The notes: generated by a model from the letters alone, not told the origin. A stretch of 64,000 bases of DNA from Phaeobacter italicus (GCF_001258055.1 NZ_CVRM01000031.1:372001-436000), one strand, 5' to 3'. Positions 19,353 to 29,051 are shown, numbered from the stretch's first letter. Numbers and translations are program-made.

Positions 19353-19388
19353 TTACTTTTTGCGACCTCAAAATTCAGGAACCCTGAC

Positions 19389-21065
19389 ATGAGCTACAAG
19401 TCGGATATTGAAATCGCCCGCGAGGCGCAGAAGCGCCCGATCCAGGAAATTGGTGAAAAGATCGGCATTTCCAGCGCCGACCTGCTGCCTTACGGCCACG
19501 ACAAGGCGAAGGTAAGCCAGGACTTCATCAACTCCGTCCAGGACAAAGAAGACGGCAAGCTGATCCTCGTGACCGCGATCAACCCGACGCCTGCGGGCGA
19601 AGGCAAGACCACCACCACCGTTGGTCTGGGTGACGGTCTGAACCGCATCGGCAAAAACGCGATGATCTGTATCCGCGAAGCGTCCCTCGGCCCGAACTTC
19701 GGCATGAAGGGTGGCGCTGCTGGTGGCGGTTACGCACAGGTTGTTCCGATGGAGGAAATGAACCTCCACTTTACCGGTGACTTCCACGCCATCACCTCTG
19801 CCCACTCGCTGCTGTCGGCAATGATCGACAACCACATCTACTGGGGCAACGAGTGCGAAATCGACATCCGTCGTGTTGCATGGCGTCGTGTGGTCGACAT
19901 GAACGACCGTGCTCTGCGTCAGATCACTGCGTCCCTGGGTGGCGTGTCCAACGGTTTCCCGCGTGAAACCGGTTTTGACATCACCGTGGCGTCCGAAGTC
20001 ATGGCGATCCTCTGCCTGGCCAACGACCTCAAGGATCTGGAAAAGCGTCTGGGCGACATCATTGTGGCCTACCGCCGCGACAAGACCCCGGTTTACTGCC
20101 GCGACATCAAAGCAGAAGGCGCAATGACCGTTCTGCTGAAAGACGCGATGCAGCCGAACCTGGTGCAGACCCTGGAAAACAACCCGGCGTTTGTTCACGG
20201 TGGCCCGTTCGCAAACATCGCCCACGGCTGTAACTCCGTGATCGCAACCAAGACCGCGCTGAAAGTGGCTGACTATGTTGTCACCGAAGCAGGCTTTGGT
20301 GCGGACCTCGGTGCCGAGAAGTTCATGAACATCAAGTGCCGCAAGGCAGGCATCGCGCCCGACGCGGTTGTTCTGGTTGCGACCGTGCGCGCGATGAAGA
20401 TGAACGGTGGTGTTGCCAAGGCCGACCTCGGCGCGGAAAACGTCGAAGCGGTCAACAAAGGCTGTGCAAACCTCGGCCGTCACATCGAGAACGTCAAATC
20501 CTTCGGCGTGCCGGTTGTGGTTGCCATCAACCACTTTGTCACCGACACCGACGCAGAGATCCAGGCGGTCAAGGACTATGTTGCGACCCACGGTTGCGAA
20601 GCGGTTCTGTCCCGTCACTGGGAACTGGGTTCGGAAGGCTCCGCTCCGCTGGCGGAAAAAGTCGTCGAGATCGTCGAAGGTGGCTCTGCCAACTTCTCCC
20701 CGATCTACCCGGACGAAATGCCGCTCTTCGAGAAGATCGAAACCATCGCCAAGCGCATCTACCGTGCTGACGAGGTTCTGGCCGATCAGAAGATCCGCAA
20801 CCAGCTGAAAGAGTGGGAAGACGCGGGCTACGGCAACCTGCCGGTCTGCATGGCGAAGACCCAGTACTCCTTCTCCACCGACCCGAACCTGCGCGGCGCG
20901 CCGACCGGTCACTCGGTTCCGGTTCGCGAAGTTCGCCTGTCCGCAGGTGCCGGCTTCATCGTTGTGGTCTGCGGTGAGATCATGACCATGCCGGGTCTGC
21001 CGCGCAAACCTGCGTCGGAATCGATCCGCCTGAACGAAGCAGGCCAGATCGAAGGCTTGTTCTAA
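19389..21065 (+). CDS. fhs: Formate--tetrahydrofolate ligase
   Basis: A 558-residue enzyme that makes 10-formyl-THF from formate and ATP. The P-loop [18 protein letters not shown] lies at about residues 64-82. Conserved blocks include [40 protein letters not shown] and [13 protein letters not shown]. The start [13 protein letters not shown] at 19389 gives the family length. Codon choice is strongly biased, suggesting high expression. In marine roseobacters Fhs with FolD oxidises or assimilates C1 units, for example from methylated compounds. Confidence 0.97.
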   Translation: MSYKSDIEIAREAQKRPIQEIGEKIGISSADLLPYGHDKAKVSQDFINSVQDKEDGKLILVTAINPTPAGEGKTTTTVGLGDGLNRIGKNAMICIREASLGPNFGMKGGAAGGGYAQVVPMEEMNLHFTGDFHAITSAHSLLSAMIDNHIYWGNECEIDIRRVAWRRVVDMNDRALRQITASLGGVSNGFPRETGFDITVASEVMAILCLANDLKDLEKRLGDIIVAYRRDKTPVYCRDIKAEGAMTVLLKDAMQPNLVQTLENNPAFVHGGPFANIAHGCNSVIATKTALKVADYVVTEAGFGADLGAEKFMNIKCRKAGIAPDAVVLVATVRAMKMNGGVAKADLGAENVEAVNKGCANLGRHIENVKSFGVPVVVAINHFVTDTDAEIQAVKDYVATHGCEAVLSRHWELGSEGSAPLAEKVVEIVEGGSANFSPIYPDEMPLFEKIETIAKRIYRADEVLADQKIRNQLKEWEDAGYGNLPVCMAKTQYSFSTDPNLRGAPTGHSVPVREVRLSAGAGFIVVVCGEIMTMPGLPRKPASESIRLNEAGQIEGLF

Positions 21066-21082
21066 GGCCTGAAATAGGCAAT

Positions 21083-21113
21083 CTGCGGCCCGGGGAGCCT
21101 CCCCGGGCCGCAG
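21083..21113 (+). promoter_or_regulatory. 14-bp-stem hairpin abutting the chorismate mutase ribosome binding site
   Basis: CTGCGGCCCGGGGA, loop GCC, TCCCCGGGCCGCAG: a perfect 14-bp stem. Its last base is part of the AGGAG at 21112-21116 that precedes the ATG at 21126. There is no T-tract, so this looks more like an mRNA stability or translation-control element than a simple terminator. Confidence 0.65.
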
Positions 21114-21125
21114 GAGTTTGAAGCG

Positions 21126-21431
21126 ATGACTGAACGACACCCGCCGCAGGACTGTGCCGACATGGCAACGTTGCGGCAGCAGATCGACCAGCTGGACCGT
21201 GAACTGATCGCGCGTCTGGCCGAGCGGGCCAGCTACATCGACCGCGCGATCGAGCTGAAGACGGAGAACGGCTGGCCAGCCCGCATCCCGGCCCGTGTCG
21301 AAGAGGTGGTCATGAATGCCCGGACCACAGCCGAGGCCACAGGGCTTGACCCTGATCTGATCGAAACGATCTGGCGGCAGCTGGTGGACTGGTCGATTGC
21401 CCGCGAGGCGCGGGTGATCCGCGAGGAGTAA
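21126..21431 (+). CDS. Chorismate mutase (AroQ-type)
   Basis: A 101-residue all-helical chorismate mutase type II protein. It carries the helix 1 pattern [22 protein letters not shown] and a closing [22 protein letters not shown]. It would convert chorismate to prephenate; related proteins act as isochorismate pyruvate lyases, which cannot be told apart here. It sits between fhs and folD, 60 bases after the first and 38 before the second, an arrangement I associate with roseobacters. Confidence 0.88.
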   Translation: MTERHPPQDCADMATLRQQIDQLDRELIARLAERASYIDRAIELKTENGWPARIPARVEEVVMNARTTAEATGLDPDLIETIWRQLVDWSIAREARVIREE

Positions 21432-21469
21432 CGCGCAGCCCCCTGGCGCGCAGCAAGAGGACAAAAGCA

Positions 21470-22360
21470 ATGGCAGCGAATATCATCGACGGGAAGGCCT
21501 TTGCCGCCACCGTGCGTGAGAAAGTGGCAGGCCACGTGGCCCGTCTGAAGGAAGAGCACGACATCACCCCCGGTCTGGCGGTTGTGCTGGTGGGCGAAGA
21601 CCCCGCATCCCAGGTCTATGTGCGCTCCAAGGGCAAGCAGACCGTTGAAGCGGGCATGAACTCCTTTGAGCACAAGCTGGACGCGGACACGTCCGAGGCG
21701 GATCTGCTGGCTGTTGTCGATCAGCTGAACAAGGATCCTGCCGTTCACGGTATCCTCGTGCAGCTGCCGCTGCCGGGTCATCTGAACGAAGACCTGATCA
21801 TCAACTCCATCGCGCCCGAAAAGGACGTGGATGGGTTCCACATTTCCAACGTCGGCCTTCTGGGCACCGGTCAGAAGTCCATGGTGCCCTGCACCCCGCT
21901 GGGCTGTCTGATGATGCTGCGCGACTATCACGGTTCGCTGTCGGGTATGGATGCAGTTGTGATTGGCCGCTCCAACATCGTCGGCAAGCCGATGGCGCAG
22001 CTGCTCTTGGGCGATAGCTGCACCGTCACCATCGCACACAGCCGCACCAAAGACCTGCCGGATGTCGTGCGTCGCGCAGATATCGTGGTTGCCGCTGTGG
22101 GCCGCCCCGAGATGGTGCCCGGTGACTGGATCAAGGAAGGCGCCACCGTGATTGACGTGGGCATCAACCGGATCGAACGTGACGGCAAGAACGTGCTGGT
22201 TGGTGACGTCGATTTCGCCTCCTGCGCCGAACGCGCAGGCGCGATCACCCCGGTGCCGGGCGGCGTTGGTCCTATGACCATTGCCTGCCTGCTGGCGAAC
22301 ACCGTGACAGCCTGCTGCCGCGCCAACGGTCTGGCAGAGCCGGAAGGGTTGACCGCCTGA
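21470..22360 (+). CDS. folD: Bifunctional methylene-THF dehydrogenase / methenyl-THF cyclohydrolase
   Basis: A 296-residue enzyme that interconverts 5,10-methylene-, 5,10-methenyl- and 10-formyl-THF. Signatures are [15 protein letters not shown] with the catalytic lysine region, [11 protein letters not shown], the NADP-binding [17 protein letters not shown], and [19 protein letters not shown]. Together with fhs it makes a complete formate-to-methylene-THF route in one locus. Confidence 0.97.
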   Translation: MAANIIDGKAFAATVREKVAGHVARLKEEHDITPGLAVVLVGEDPASQVYVRSKGKQTVEAGMNSFEHKLDADTSEADLLAVVDQLNKDPAVHGILVQLPLPGHLNEDLIINSIAPEKDVDGFHISNVGLLGTGQKSMVPCTPLGCLMMLRDYHGSLSGMDAVVIGRSNIVGKPMAQLLLGDSCTVTIAHSRTKDLPDVVRRADIVVAAVGRPEMVPGDWIKEGATVIDVGINRIERDGKNVLVGDVDFASCAERAGAITPVPGGVGPMTIACLLANTVTACCRANGLAEPEGLTA

Positions 22361-22390
22361 AGCGCAGACCGCTGAGGTCCGAACAGATCT

Positions 22391-22440
22391 GCTCCCGCCG
22401 GAACGCCTCCGGCGGGAGTATTTTTTTGGAAAGGTGACAG
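22391..22440 (+). terminator. folD terminator with dispersed repeat tail
   Basis: CTCCCGCCGGA, a 5-base loop and TCCGGCGGGAG are followed by TATTTTTTT, a textbook terminator. The 3' tail (22416-22440, GAGTATTT...AAAGGTGACAG) resembles 61964-61986, linking it to the dispersed intergenic repeat. Confidence 0.88.
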
Positions 22441-22449
22441 GTGCCCCGA

Positions 22450-22857
22450 TCAGCGCGTGACCGGCACCATCGTGCCCTGCAATAGGGCGACGAGCTTTTC
22501 TTCGGGGCCGGTGATCGCGTGGACCTCGGCTGTGACAATCACCAGACGACGACCGGGTTTGATCACCTTGCCGGTGGCACGCAGATAGTCCCCTGCGCCG
22601 GGTGCGAGCAGGTTGATCTTCATCTCGGCTGTCATCACCTCGCTGTCTTCGGGCATCAGCGTGAGGGCCGCATAGCCCGCAGCGCTATCACCGATGGCAA
22701 AGCTGAGCGCGGCATGGGCGACGCCATGCTGCTGGCGACTGCCCGGCAGGATGGGGGCGGTGATGGTGACGCTGCCCTGACCCACATCCGTGATTTCTGC
22801 CCCCAGTGTCTGCATCATCGTCTGGCTGGCAAAGCTGTTGCGAATGCGGTTGTCCAT
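22450..22857 (-). CDS. PaaI-family hotdog thioesterase
   Basis: A 135-residue hotdog thioesterase. The helix region HGVAHAALSFAIGDSAAGYAAL carries the typical HG...D pattern of PaaI-like enzymes, and strands follow (EVMTAEMKINLLAPGAGDYLRATGKVIKPGRRL). It probably hydrolyses an acyl-CoA; the substrate is unknown. It stands 89 bases downstream of pdeM on the same strand. Confidence 0.87.
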   Translation of the reverse strand: MDNRIRNSFASQTMMQTLGAEITDVGQGSVTITAPILPGSRQQHGVAHAALSFAIGDSAAGYAALTLMPEDSEVMTAEMKINLLAPGAGDYLRATGKVIKPGRRLVIVTAEVHAITGPEEKLVALLQGTMVPVTR

Positions 22858-22946
22858 CTGTGCGCTCCCTCATCTGGTCTGATGCAGGCTACGGTGAAAT
22901 GCGCAACCTGGGGCCGTGACGTTGCGCCACGGGCGGGCTTGGCCCA

Positions 22947-23615
22947 TTAGCGTGGCATCGGGCAGGGCAGGGCGCGGGGGCCGGTGAGAATGGCGAGGGC
23001 CTGTTTTGCCATCAGGCCGCGCAGTGCGGCATGTGTTGTGCAAAGACCACCCGTATAGGTGCCAAAGGCGGGCAGGATCAGCCGCTGATGATCCAGGAGA
23101 AAAGCCGGGCGGGAGGCGCCGCGCAGGCGTACCTTTGGGTGGTAATGGCCTGTGACTTCGCCTGCTGAGTGCGGCTGTGGCGAAAACCCCGGCTCGGCGA
23201 TATGGCGAAAGATCAGTGGCCCCAGTGAAAGCGTGTTTCGCGCCTCGCCCCCCAAGCCGACAGGGGCGGGGTCGTGATTGCCGGTGATCCAGATCCAGTG
23301 GCGCTGCGCCATCAGTGCTTCAAGCGCTGAGCGTTCGCTCTCTGCCAGGGCCTGCACCGCCGCGTCATCATCGAAACTGTCCCCCAGGCAGATCACGGTC
23401 TGCGGGACCAGATTGCCGATCAAAACGCCGAGGCGATCCAGCGTGTCACGGGTTTCATAGGGGGGCAGGGCCGCACCACCACGGCGGAGATGGCGTTCGG
23501 ATTTGCCCAGATGCAGGTCAGAGACGCAAAGCAGCTGCTGTGCAGGCCACCACAGCGCGCCTGCGCCAAGGGCAACGAGATCTGCGCCAGCAAGGGAGAA
23601 GGAATAGCCGCTCAT
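22947..23615 (-). CDS. pdeM: PdeM-type metallophosphoesterase (ligase-associated DNA damage response)
   Basis: A 222-residue calcineurin-like phosphoesterase with all metal-binding motifs: VSDLHLGKSERH, CLGDSFDDD, WITGNHDP and GHYHPKV. It lies 54 bases downstream of a large Lhr-like helicase on the same strand, the pairing that defines the ligase-associated DNA damage response endonuclease family. The partner ligase and exonuclease of the four-gene version are not in this window. Confidence 0.87.
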   Translation of the reverse strand: MSGYSFSLAGADLVALGAGALWWPAQQLLCVSDLHLGKSERHLRRGGAALPPYETRDTLDRLGVLIGNLVPQTVICLGDSFDDDAAVQALAESERSALEALMAQRHWIWITGNHDPAPVGLGGEARNTLSLGPLIFRHIAEPGFSPQPHSAGEVTGHYHPKVRLRGASRPAFLLDHQRLILPAFGTYTGGLCTTHAALRGLMAKQALAILTGPRALPCPMPR

Positions 23616-23669
23616 GGTCTGGTGATCGCCGGTTTTCAGGGCAGGTGCAAGGGGCGTCCGTTCGGCGTA

Positions 23670-26087
23670 TCAGCCGGGCAGATCGGTGAGCCCTGCGCGT
23701 CGCATCATCTCTTCTGTTTCGCGTTCCAGGAGCTTTTCCTGCGCAGCCCCTTTGACGGGCACCTTGCCAACCTCCAGCAGAAGAGGGGCCGCCAACGGAG
23801 AGATCTGATCAAGTCGAAGAAGCCGGGTGCGGCCACGGGTGCGGGCCAGCATCTCCTCGATGCGGCCAAAGTCCACCAGACCGCTCAGCGCTTCCTGCCG
23901 GGTGATCTGCATCAGCAGATGGTCGGGATCATATTTGCGTAGCGTGTCATAGAGGATGTCGGAGGAAAAGGTCGCCTGCCGCCCGGATTTGCGCTGTCCG
24001 GGGGTGTTGCGTTCAATGAGCCCGGCAATGGTCGCAACGGCGCGAAAACTGCGTTTCATCACGGCATTGCCGGCCAGCCAGCCATCCAGACCGTCCCGCA
24101 GCGCCTGTGCATCAAAGAGTGGTTCGGCATCCGTGATCTCCTCCAGCCCCCAGATGAGCGTGGCATAATCGGTGGCGACGAACCCCAGCGGGTCGAGGCC
24201 CAGCTCCTCCATCCGTTTGGTGAGCAACAGGCCCAGCGTCTGCATCGCGTTGCGCCCGGCAAAGCCGTAGACGCAGAGGTATTCGCGGCCTTTGAACGGA
24301 AAGCTCTCCAGCAACAGTTCACCCCGCCGCGGCATCTGTGACACAGAGCGCTGCAGCTCCAGCCATTGGGCCGTGTGGGGGGGAAGGTCGGGCCAGCTGT
24401 CCTGCTTGAGGATGGTCAGGATGCGGTCGCTCAGCTGGGTTGATGTGGCGAATTTCGTGCCGGAGAAGACCGCGACCTTGGGGGTTTTGCTGGCGTTTCG
24501 GCTGACCTCTACCGTCATTTCGCGCAGGCCCTCATAGCGCACGATCTGGCCGCCGATCAGAAAGGTGTCGCCCGCGCTGAGCGTGGCGGCAAAGCTTTCC
24601 TCGATTTCACCAAGAGGTTTTCCCCCCCGGCTGCGCTTCAGCCGCACTTTGAGCAGGTCAGCGTCCTGGATGGTGCCGATATTCATGCGGATGCGACGCG
24701 CAGCGCGCGGGTCGCGCAGTTGCCACTGGCCATCGGGGCGTTGCAGCAGACGCTGCCATTGGTCATAGGCCCGCAACGCGTAGCCACCGGTTGCGCAGAA
24801 GGCGAGACAGTCGTCGAACTCTTCGCGACTGAGCGCGCTGTATGCCCCGACGGAGGTGATCTCGGCAAAGAGGGATTCGGCGCAGAAGGGGCCGGCGCAG
24901 GCGCGGATCAGGATATGCTGGCACAGCACATCGCGCGGGCCGTGTGTGCGGGGCGTGCCATCCAGCGTGCCCGCCTCGACGGCCTGCAGAGCGGCCTGAC
25001 ATTCCACCACTTCAAATCGGTTGGCTGGCACTAGAAGCGCCTTGGAGGGGGCGTTGTAGCGGTGGTTGGCCCGGCCGATACGCTGGACCAGTCGTTTGAC
25101 GTTCTTTGGTGCGCCGATCTGGATCACCAGATCCACGTTGCCCCAGTCAATCCCCAGATCAAGCGAGCCGGTGCAGACAACGGCGCGCAGTTCGTTTCGC
25201 ACCATCGCAGCCTCGACCCGTTCGCGTTGGGTCCGATCCAGAGAGCCGTGGTGAATGCCGATCGGCAGGCCATCGTCATTGGCGAGCCAGAGGTTGCGAA
25301 AAAAGATCTCTGCCTGGGCGCGGGTGTTGTGAAAGATCAAGGTGGTCTGGTGCGCCTTGATCTGCTCCAGCACGGCGGGGATGGCATGGGCCGCGCCGCC
25401 CCCCGCCCAGGGTGGGGCGGCATCGGTCTGCAGCATCCGGATATCGGGCGCGGGGCCGGGATCGGCGAGCACGATATCACAAGGGTCAGGATGACGGGCC
25501 AGATAGTGGGCGATGGCGGCGGGGTCATCCACCGTGGCAGAGAGGCCAACGCGGCGCAGATCGGGGCAGAGCGCCTGCAGCCGGCTCAGCGCCAGCATCA
25601 GCTGGTCGCCACGCTTGTTTTCCGCAAGCGCATGGATTTCGTCGATGACCACCCGTTTCAATCCGGCAAACATGCGCGGGGCATCCTCGTATGAGGTCAG
25701 CAACGCAAGGCTCTCTGGGGTGGTGAGCAGGATATTGGGGGGATCGGCGCGCTGGCTGCGACGGCGCGATGATGGCGTGTCGCCGGTGCGGTCATCAATG
25801 CGGATGGGCAGGCCCATCTCGTCGACAGGTGTGCGCAGGTTGCGTTTGATGTCCGCTGCCAGCGCCTTGAGGGGCGAAACATAGAGCGTATGCAGCCCGT
25901 CATGAGAGCCGGCCGCGAGCTCTGCCAAAGTCGGCAGAAACCCGGCCATCGTCTTGCCGCCGCCGGTGGGCGCAATCAGCAGGGTTGCAGGATCATCGGC
26001 GCGCGCCAGCATGTCCTGCTGGTGCGGATGGATGGTCCAGCCACGCGAGCTGAACCAAGTGGTGATAACATCGGGAAGACGGCTCAT
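23670..26087 (-). CDS. Lhr-like DEXH-box helicase (ligase-associated DNA damage response)
   Basis: An 805-residue superfamily 2 helicase. Walker A is APTGGGKTMAGFLPTL near residue 40 and motif II is VVIDEIHALAENKRGDQ. RecA2 motifs include VCTGSLDLGIDWGNVDLVIQIG and VQRIGRANHRY. A long Lhr-type C-terminal region (about residues 400-800) follows. It forms a two-gene unit with pdeM. Such helicases act in DNA repair; the precise substrate is not settled. Very long opposite-strand frames here are antisense shadows. Confidence 0.92.
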   Translation of the reverse strand: MSRLPDVITTWFSSRGWTIHPHQQDMLARADDPATLLIAPTGGGKTMAGFLPTLAELAAGSHDGLHTLYVSPLKALAADIKRNLRTPVDEMGLPIRIDDRTGDTPSSRRRSQRADPPNILLTTPESLALLTSYEDAPRMFAGLKRVVIDEIHALAENKRGDQLMLALSRLQALCPDLRRVGLSATVDDPAAIAHYLARHPDPCDIVLADPGPAPDIRMLQTDAAPPWAGGGAAHAIPAVLEQIKAHQTTLIFHNTRAQAEIFFRNLWLANDDGLPIGIHHGSLDRTQRERVEAAMVRNELRAVVCTGSLDLGIDWGNVDLVIQIGAPKNVKRLVQRIGRANHRYNAPSKALLVPANRFEVVECQAALQAVEAGTLDGTPRTHGPRDVLCQHILIRACAGPFCAESLFAEITSVGAYSALSREEFDDCLAFCATGGYALRAYDQWQRLLQRPDGQWQLRDPRAARRIRMNIGTIQDADLLKVRLKRSRGGKPLGEIEESFAATLSAGDTFLIGGQIVRYEGLREMTVEVSRNASKTPKVAVFSGTKFATSTQLSDRILTILKQDSWPDLPPHTAQWLELQRSVSQMPRRGELLLESFPFKGREYLCVYGFAGRNAMQTLGLLLTKRMEELGLDPLGFVATDYATLIWGLEEITDAEPLFDAQALRDGLDGWLAGNAVMKRSFRAVATIAGLIERNTPGQRKSGRQATFSSDILYDTLRKYDPDHLLMQITRQEALSGLVDFGRIEEMLARTRGRTRLLRLDQISPLAAPLLLEVGKVPVKGAAQEKLLERETEEMMRRAGLTDLPG

Positions 26088-26132
26088 CCGACTTATCTAG
26101 GCGCGGGTGCAGAACTTTTCTAAACGTTCTGG

Positions 26133-26155
26133 CCAAAGTTTTTCAAAAACTTTGG
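26133..26155 (-). terminator. Terminator of the AAA+ ATPase gene
   Basis: CCAAAGTTTTT, one base, AAAAACTTTGG: 11-bp arms, 6 bases after the minus-strand stop at 26162. Its internal T/A tracts make it a plausible terminator in either direction. Confidence 0.65.
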
Positions 26156-26161
26156 GCTGGC

Positions 26162-27469
26162 TCATTTGACGATGTGCTCGTCCTTGACGAACATATTGGC
26201 CCAGGCCCGGTCGATGAGCTCGGGTGACATCTGGTAGGGGATGCCTTCAAAATCGCAGATCGCCTTCATCTGATCGATGAGGAACACCGGCTGGTAGTTG
26301 GCATAGACGTTGTCGATGGTCGGGTATTTGCGTTTCAGCAGATGCACCAAGGCTGCTTCGTCCAGTGGCACGCCCTTCTTCTGCGCGACCATCGCAAAGA
26401 TCTTGAGGAAGTTTTCCTGGTCCGGTCCGTCGATCTTGATCTTGAAGAAGATCCGGCGCAGGGCCGCCTGGTCGAAGATCTCGTTTGGGTGAAAGTTGGT
26501 GGAGAAAATCACCAGCGTGTCGAAGGGCACTTCAAATTTTTCACCCGATTGCAGGGCGAGGATGTCGCGGCCTTCTTCCAGCGGAACAATCCAGCGGTTG
26601 ACCAGCGCCTGCGGTGGTTCTGCCTGACGGCCAAGGTCATCAACGATAAAGATGCCGCCGGTGGACTTGAGCTGCAGTGGCGCCTGATAGGTGCGTGCGG
26701 TGGGGTTGTAGACCAGATCCAGCATGTTCAGGGACAATTCGCCCCCGGTGATCACCGTTGGGCGTTCACACATCACGTAGCGGGTATCAAACCGGCGGGC
26801 GCGGCGCAGGCTGTTTGGGTCGTCTTCCGGAAGAGGCACTGCATTGTGCACGATCGGGTCGTAGACGGTGATGACCTGGCCTGCGTATTCGATGGCGCGC
26901 GGCACATAGACGTGATCGCCAAGCGCGTCACGGATCCCGTTTGAGATCGAGGATTTACCGTTGCCGGGTGGGCCATACATCAGGATCGAGCGGCCGGCGC
27001 TGACGGCGGGGCCAAGATGGTCGAGCAAGCTGTCGGGCAGCACAAGATGGCCCATCGCATCAACAAGCTGCTGGCGGGTCACGAGGATATTGCGGATCGA
27101 CTGGCGTTTGACCTGCTCGCGGTAGACCTCCAGCGGGACCGGCATGGCGCCGTAGTATTCCGACTGGCTGAGGGCATCCATTGCGCGCGCTTTGCCTGCG
27201 TCTGTCAGCTGATAGCCCATTTCATTGCCGGCATTCGCATTGAGCGTGCCTGTGGCCTCCAGCAGTTTCTGTTCGCGGGCGATATCCACCAGTTCCTGGG
27301 TGACGGGGATCGGCAGGCAGATGGCTGCGGCGATCTCGCTGACGTTTTCGCAGGTCTTGCGAAAGATCGTCTTGAGCAGAATGTCCCGCATCATCACAAG
27401 GGGGAGCTGCATCTGTTCCAGGCCACGCGGGGCCGGGGGCGCGATCACGGCGGATGTCTGCATGTTCAT
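26162..27469 (-). CDS. AAA+ ATPase associated with the tad pilus locus
   Basis: A 435-residue protein with a helical N-terminal region (about 1-150). The AAA+ core has Walker A LMYGPPGNGKSSISN near residue 165, Walker B GIFIVDDLGRQ near residue 275, and a sensor-like VIFSTNFHPNEIFDQAALRRIFFKI. The C-terminal domain is helical. I do not recognise a specific subfamily name. It follows the prepilin peptidase gene on the same strand after a 164-base gap, so it may work with Flp pilus assembly, but it is not one of the standard Tad components. Confidence 0.8.
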   Translation of the reverse strand: MNMQTSAVIAPPAPRGLEQMQLPLVMMRDILLKTIFRKTCENVSEIAAAICLPIPVTQELVDIAREQKLLEATGTLNANAGNEMGYQLTDAGKARAMDALSQSEYYGAMPVPLEVYREQVKRQSIRNILVTRQQLVDAMGHLVLPDSLLDHLGPAVSAGRSILMYGPPGNGKSSISNGIRDALGDHVYVPRAIEYAGQVITVYDPIVHNAVPLPEDDPNSLRRARRFDTRYVMCERPTVITGGELSLNMLDLVYNPTARTYQAPLQLKSTGGIFIVDDLGRQAEPPQALVNRWIVPLEEGRDILALQSGEKFEVPFDTLVIFSTNFHPNEIFDQAALRRIFFKIKIDGPDQENFLKIFAMVAQKKGVPLDEAALVHLLKRKYPTIDNVYANYQPVFLIDQMKAICDFEGIPYQMSPELIDRAWANMFVKDEHIVK

Positions 27470-27633
27470 GGTGCGGCCTGCCTTCTTGTTGCTCGCTGAC
27501 GGCTGAGAACGGCAGCCCGCAGGCTGCGTCAGGCAAGAGTTTATTCAGCACTGTGGCACAAGCGGGGCAAAGCTGGTGCAATTCCGCGAAAGCCGATGCG
27601 AGATAGGCAGGATTTTAGCAAGCTGTGGTGGGG

Positions 27634-28140
27634 TCAGCCGGTTGCGACCTGACCCAGCCGTGCCCCAAGGATGAGGTAGACCACAAGCGTGCCACCAAGG
27701 CAGAGCCCCATGGGAAATTTGCTGCCGACATCCCAGCTTTTCCAGTCGGGGGCCAGTCGGCGCAGGGGGGTGTATTTGACGAGGCGATGGGTCAGGAACC
27801 CGGCCAGCAGCATGGCCGAAAAGATCATGACCACGATCGACAGATCGCCAAAGGCCACGAACGGGGCTGCGGCGCCTGCGAATTTGGCGTCTCCTGCGCC
27901 CACCATGCCAGCGCTGTAGCACAAAAAGCCAAGCGCAATGCCCGCTGGCAGATGGACGAGCTGCCAGCCGTAGTCTGACCAGCTCATCAGGAACGGGCCG
28001 ACGATCACGAAGATCGCCGCCAGCAGGTCAACCGTCCAATTCGGGATACGCATCTGGCGCAGGTCGCTCAGCGCCACGACAAAGCACAGGGGCGCGACGA
28101 AGGGCAGGAACCACAGGGCGACATGGGCCGAGATCACCAT
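27634..28140 (-). CDS. cpaA: Prepilin peptidase CpaA/TadV (A24 family)
   Basis: A 168-residue inner-membrane aspartic protease that trims Flp prepilins. The two catalytic aspartates are visible, in ALSDLRQMRIPN (near residue 27) and GAGDAKFAGA (near residue 83). About five to six hydrophobic helices are predicted, without the N-terminal methylase domain, as in CpaA/TadV. It lies 17 bases downstream of a TPR lipoprotein gene in the tad locus. Confidence 0.93.
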   Translation of the reverse strand: MVISAHVALWFLPFVAPLCFVVALSDLRQMRIPNWTVDLLAAIFVIVGPFLMSWSDYGWQLVHLPAGIALGFLCYSAGMVGAGDAKFAGAAAPFVAFGDLSIVVMIFSAMLLAGFLTHRLVKYTPLRRLAPDWKSWDVGSKFPMGLCLGGTLVVYLILGARLGQVATG

Positions 28141-28157
28141 TTCAGGCTGGCTCCGTC

Positions 28158-29006
28158 TTAGCCGTTTTCCAGCGCTTCGAGCGCGCGTGCGGCGGCGTCG
28201 AAATGCTGCGGGTGGGTGGAAATTGCCTGACGCAGCAGGCTTTCGCCGGTCTGGATGTCGCCCTGCTTGATCGCAGAGAGACCGAGCGTGTGCAGCAGTT
28301 CTGCGCGCTCAACCTGATCAAGCGGGATCACCGGCAGGGTGTAGTTGCGCTGAGCACCGCGGGCCAGAACCATGTTGTTCTTGGCGGTGAACAGGTTGGG
28401 ATCCTGGCGGATGGCGTCTGCAAACAGGCGCTCTGCCTCGGCGTAGTCGCCGCGGGTCAGTTTGGAATAGCCCCAGTTGTTCATCACTCGCGCGGGCTGC
28501 GTGGTGAGGCCGACGGCGGTTTGATAAAAACTGTCAGCGCGGCTCCAGTCCTTGGAGGAGTCGGCAACCATCGCCTCAAGGCGGTAGCGTTGATAGGTCT
28601 CGTGGGTGGGGGGCACGGCGTTGAGGGTGGATTTCGCCGCATCCCAGTTGCTGGTGCGGATCAACGCATCGGCCAGCTGGACGCGATCTTCGTTGGTGGC
28701 CCCGGGGAGCGATACGACCTTTTGCCAGGCAGAGACCGCTTCGGTGTTGCGCTTGGCGCGGATCAGCGACAACGCCAGGCCGCGGTTCAGGTCGATGCGG
28801 TCCGGATCTGATTTGAGAGTGCGCTGGAAGTAGGTCACGGCCTCGTTCGGGTCCGCAACAGTCAGCATCACGTCGTTGAGGTTGCTTTCGTCGACGACGT
28901 TCACTTCCTGAAAGGCGCGATCGACGGCTTCGGTGTCATCCTTGGCGCAGGCCGACAGGACCAGCCCACCAACCAGACATGCGGATACGAAAAACTGCTG
29001 GCGCAT
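28158..29006 (-). CDS. TPR lipoprotein of the tad locus (TadD-like)
   Basis: A 282-residue protein. The signal peptide has lipobox LSAC (MRQQFFVSACLVGGLVLSAC), predicting an outer-membrane lipoprotein. TPR repeats are visible (AVTYFQRTLKSDPDRIDLNRGLAL, AVSAWQKVV, AERLFADAIRQDPNLF, GESLLRQAISTHPQHF). TadD-type TPR lipoproteins help assemble the CpaC secretin. It is one of two such genes in tandem; which of them is the true TadD is unclear. Confidence 0.87.
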   Translation of the reverse strand: MRQQFFVSACLVGGLVLSACAKDDTEAVDRAFQEVNVVDESNLNDVMLTVADPNEAVTYFQRTLKSDPDRIDLNRGLALSLIRAKRNTEAVSAWQKVVSLPGATNEDRVQLADALIRTSNWDAAKSTLNAVPPTHETYQRYRLEAMVADSSKDWSRADSFYQTAVGLTTQPARVMNNWGYSKLTRGDYAEAERLFADAIRQDPNLFTAKNNMVLARGAQRNYTLPVIPLDQVERAELLHTLGLSAIKQGDIQTGESLLRQAISTHPQHFDAAARALEALENG

Positions 29007-29051
29007 TTTTGCGTCCTTTGTGCTGCTCTGCCTCGCTCTCGCAGGTGCGGC

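Noticed and set aside
19187-19388. A THF-type riboswitch before fhs
   Set aside because: Only a small hairpin with a T-run was seen. No recognisable riboswitch core was found by eye.
19368-21470. A 700-codon open frame antisense to fhs
   Set aside because: It is the mirror of a highly codon-biased gene. Its protein has no recognisable domain and is rich in residues produced by antisense reading.
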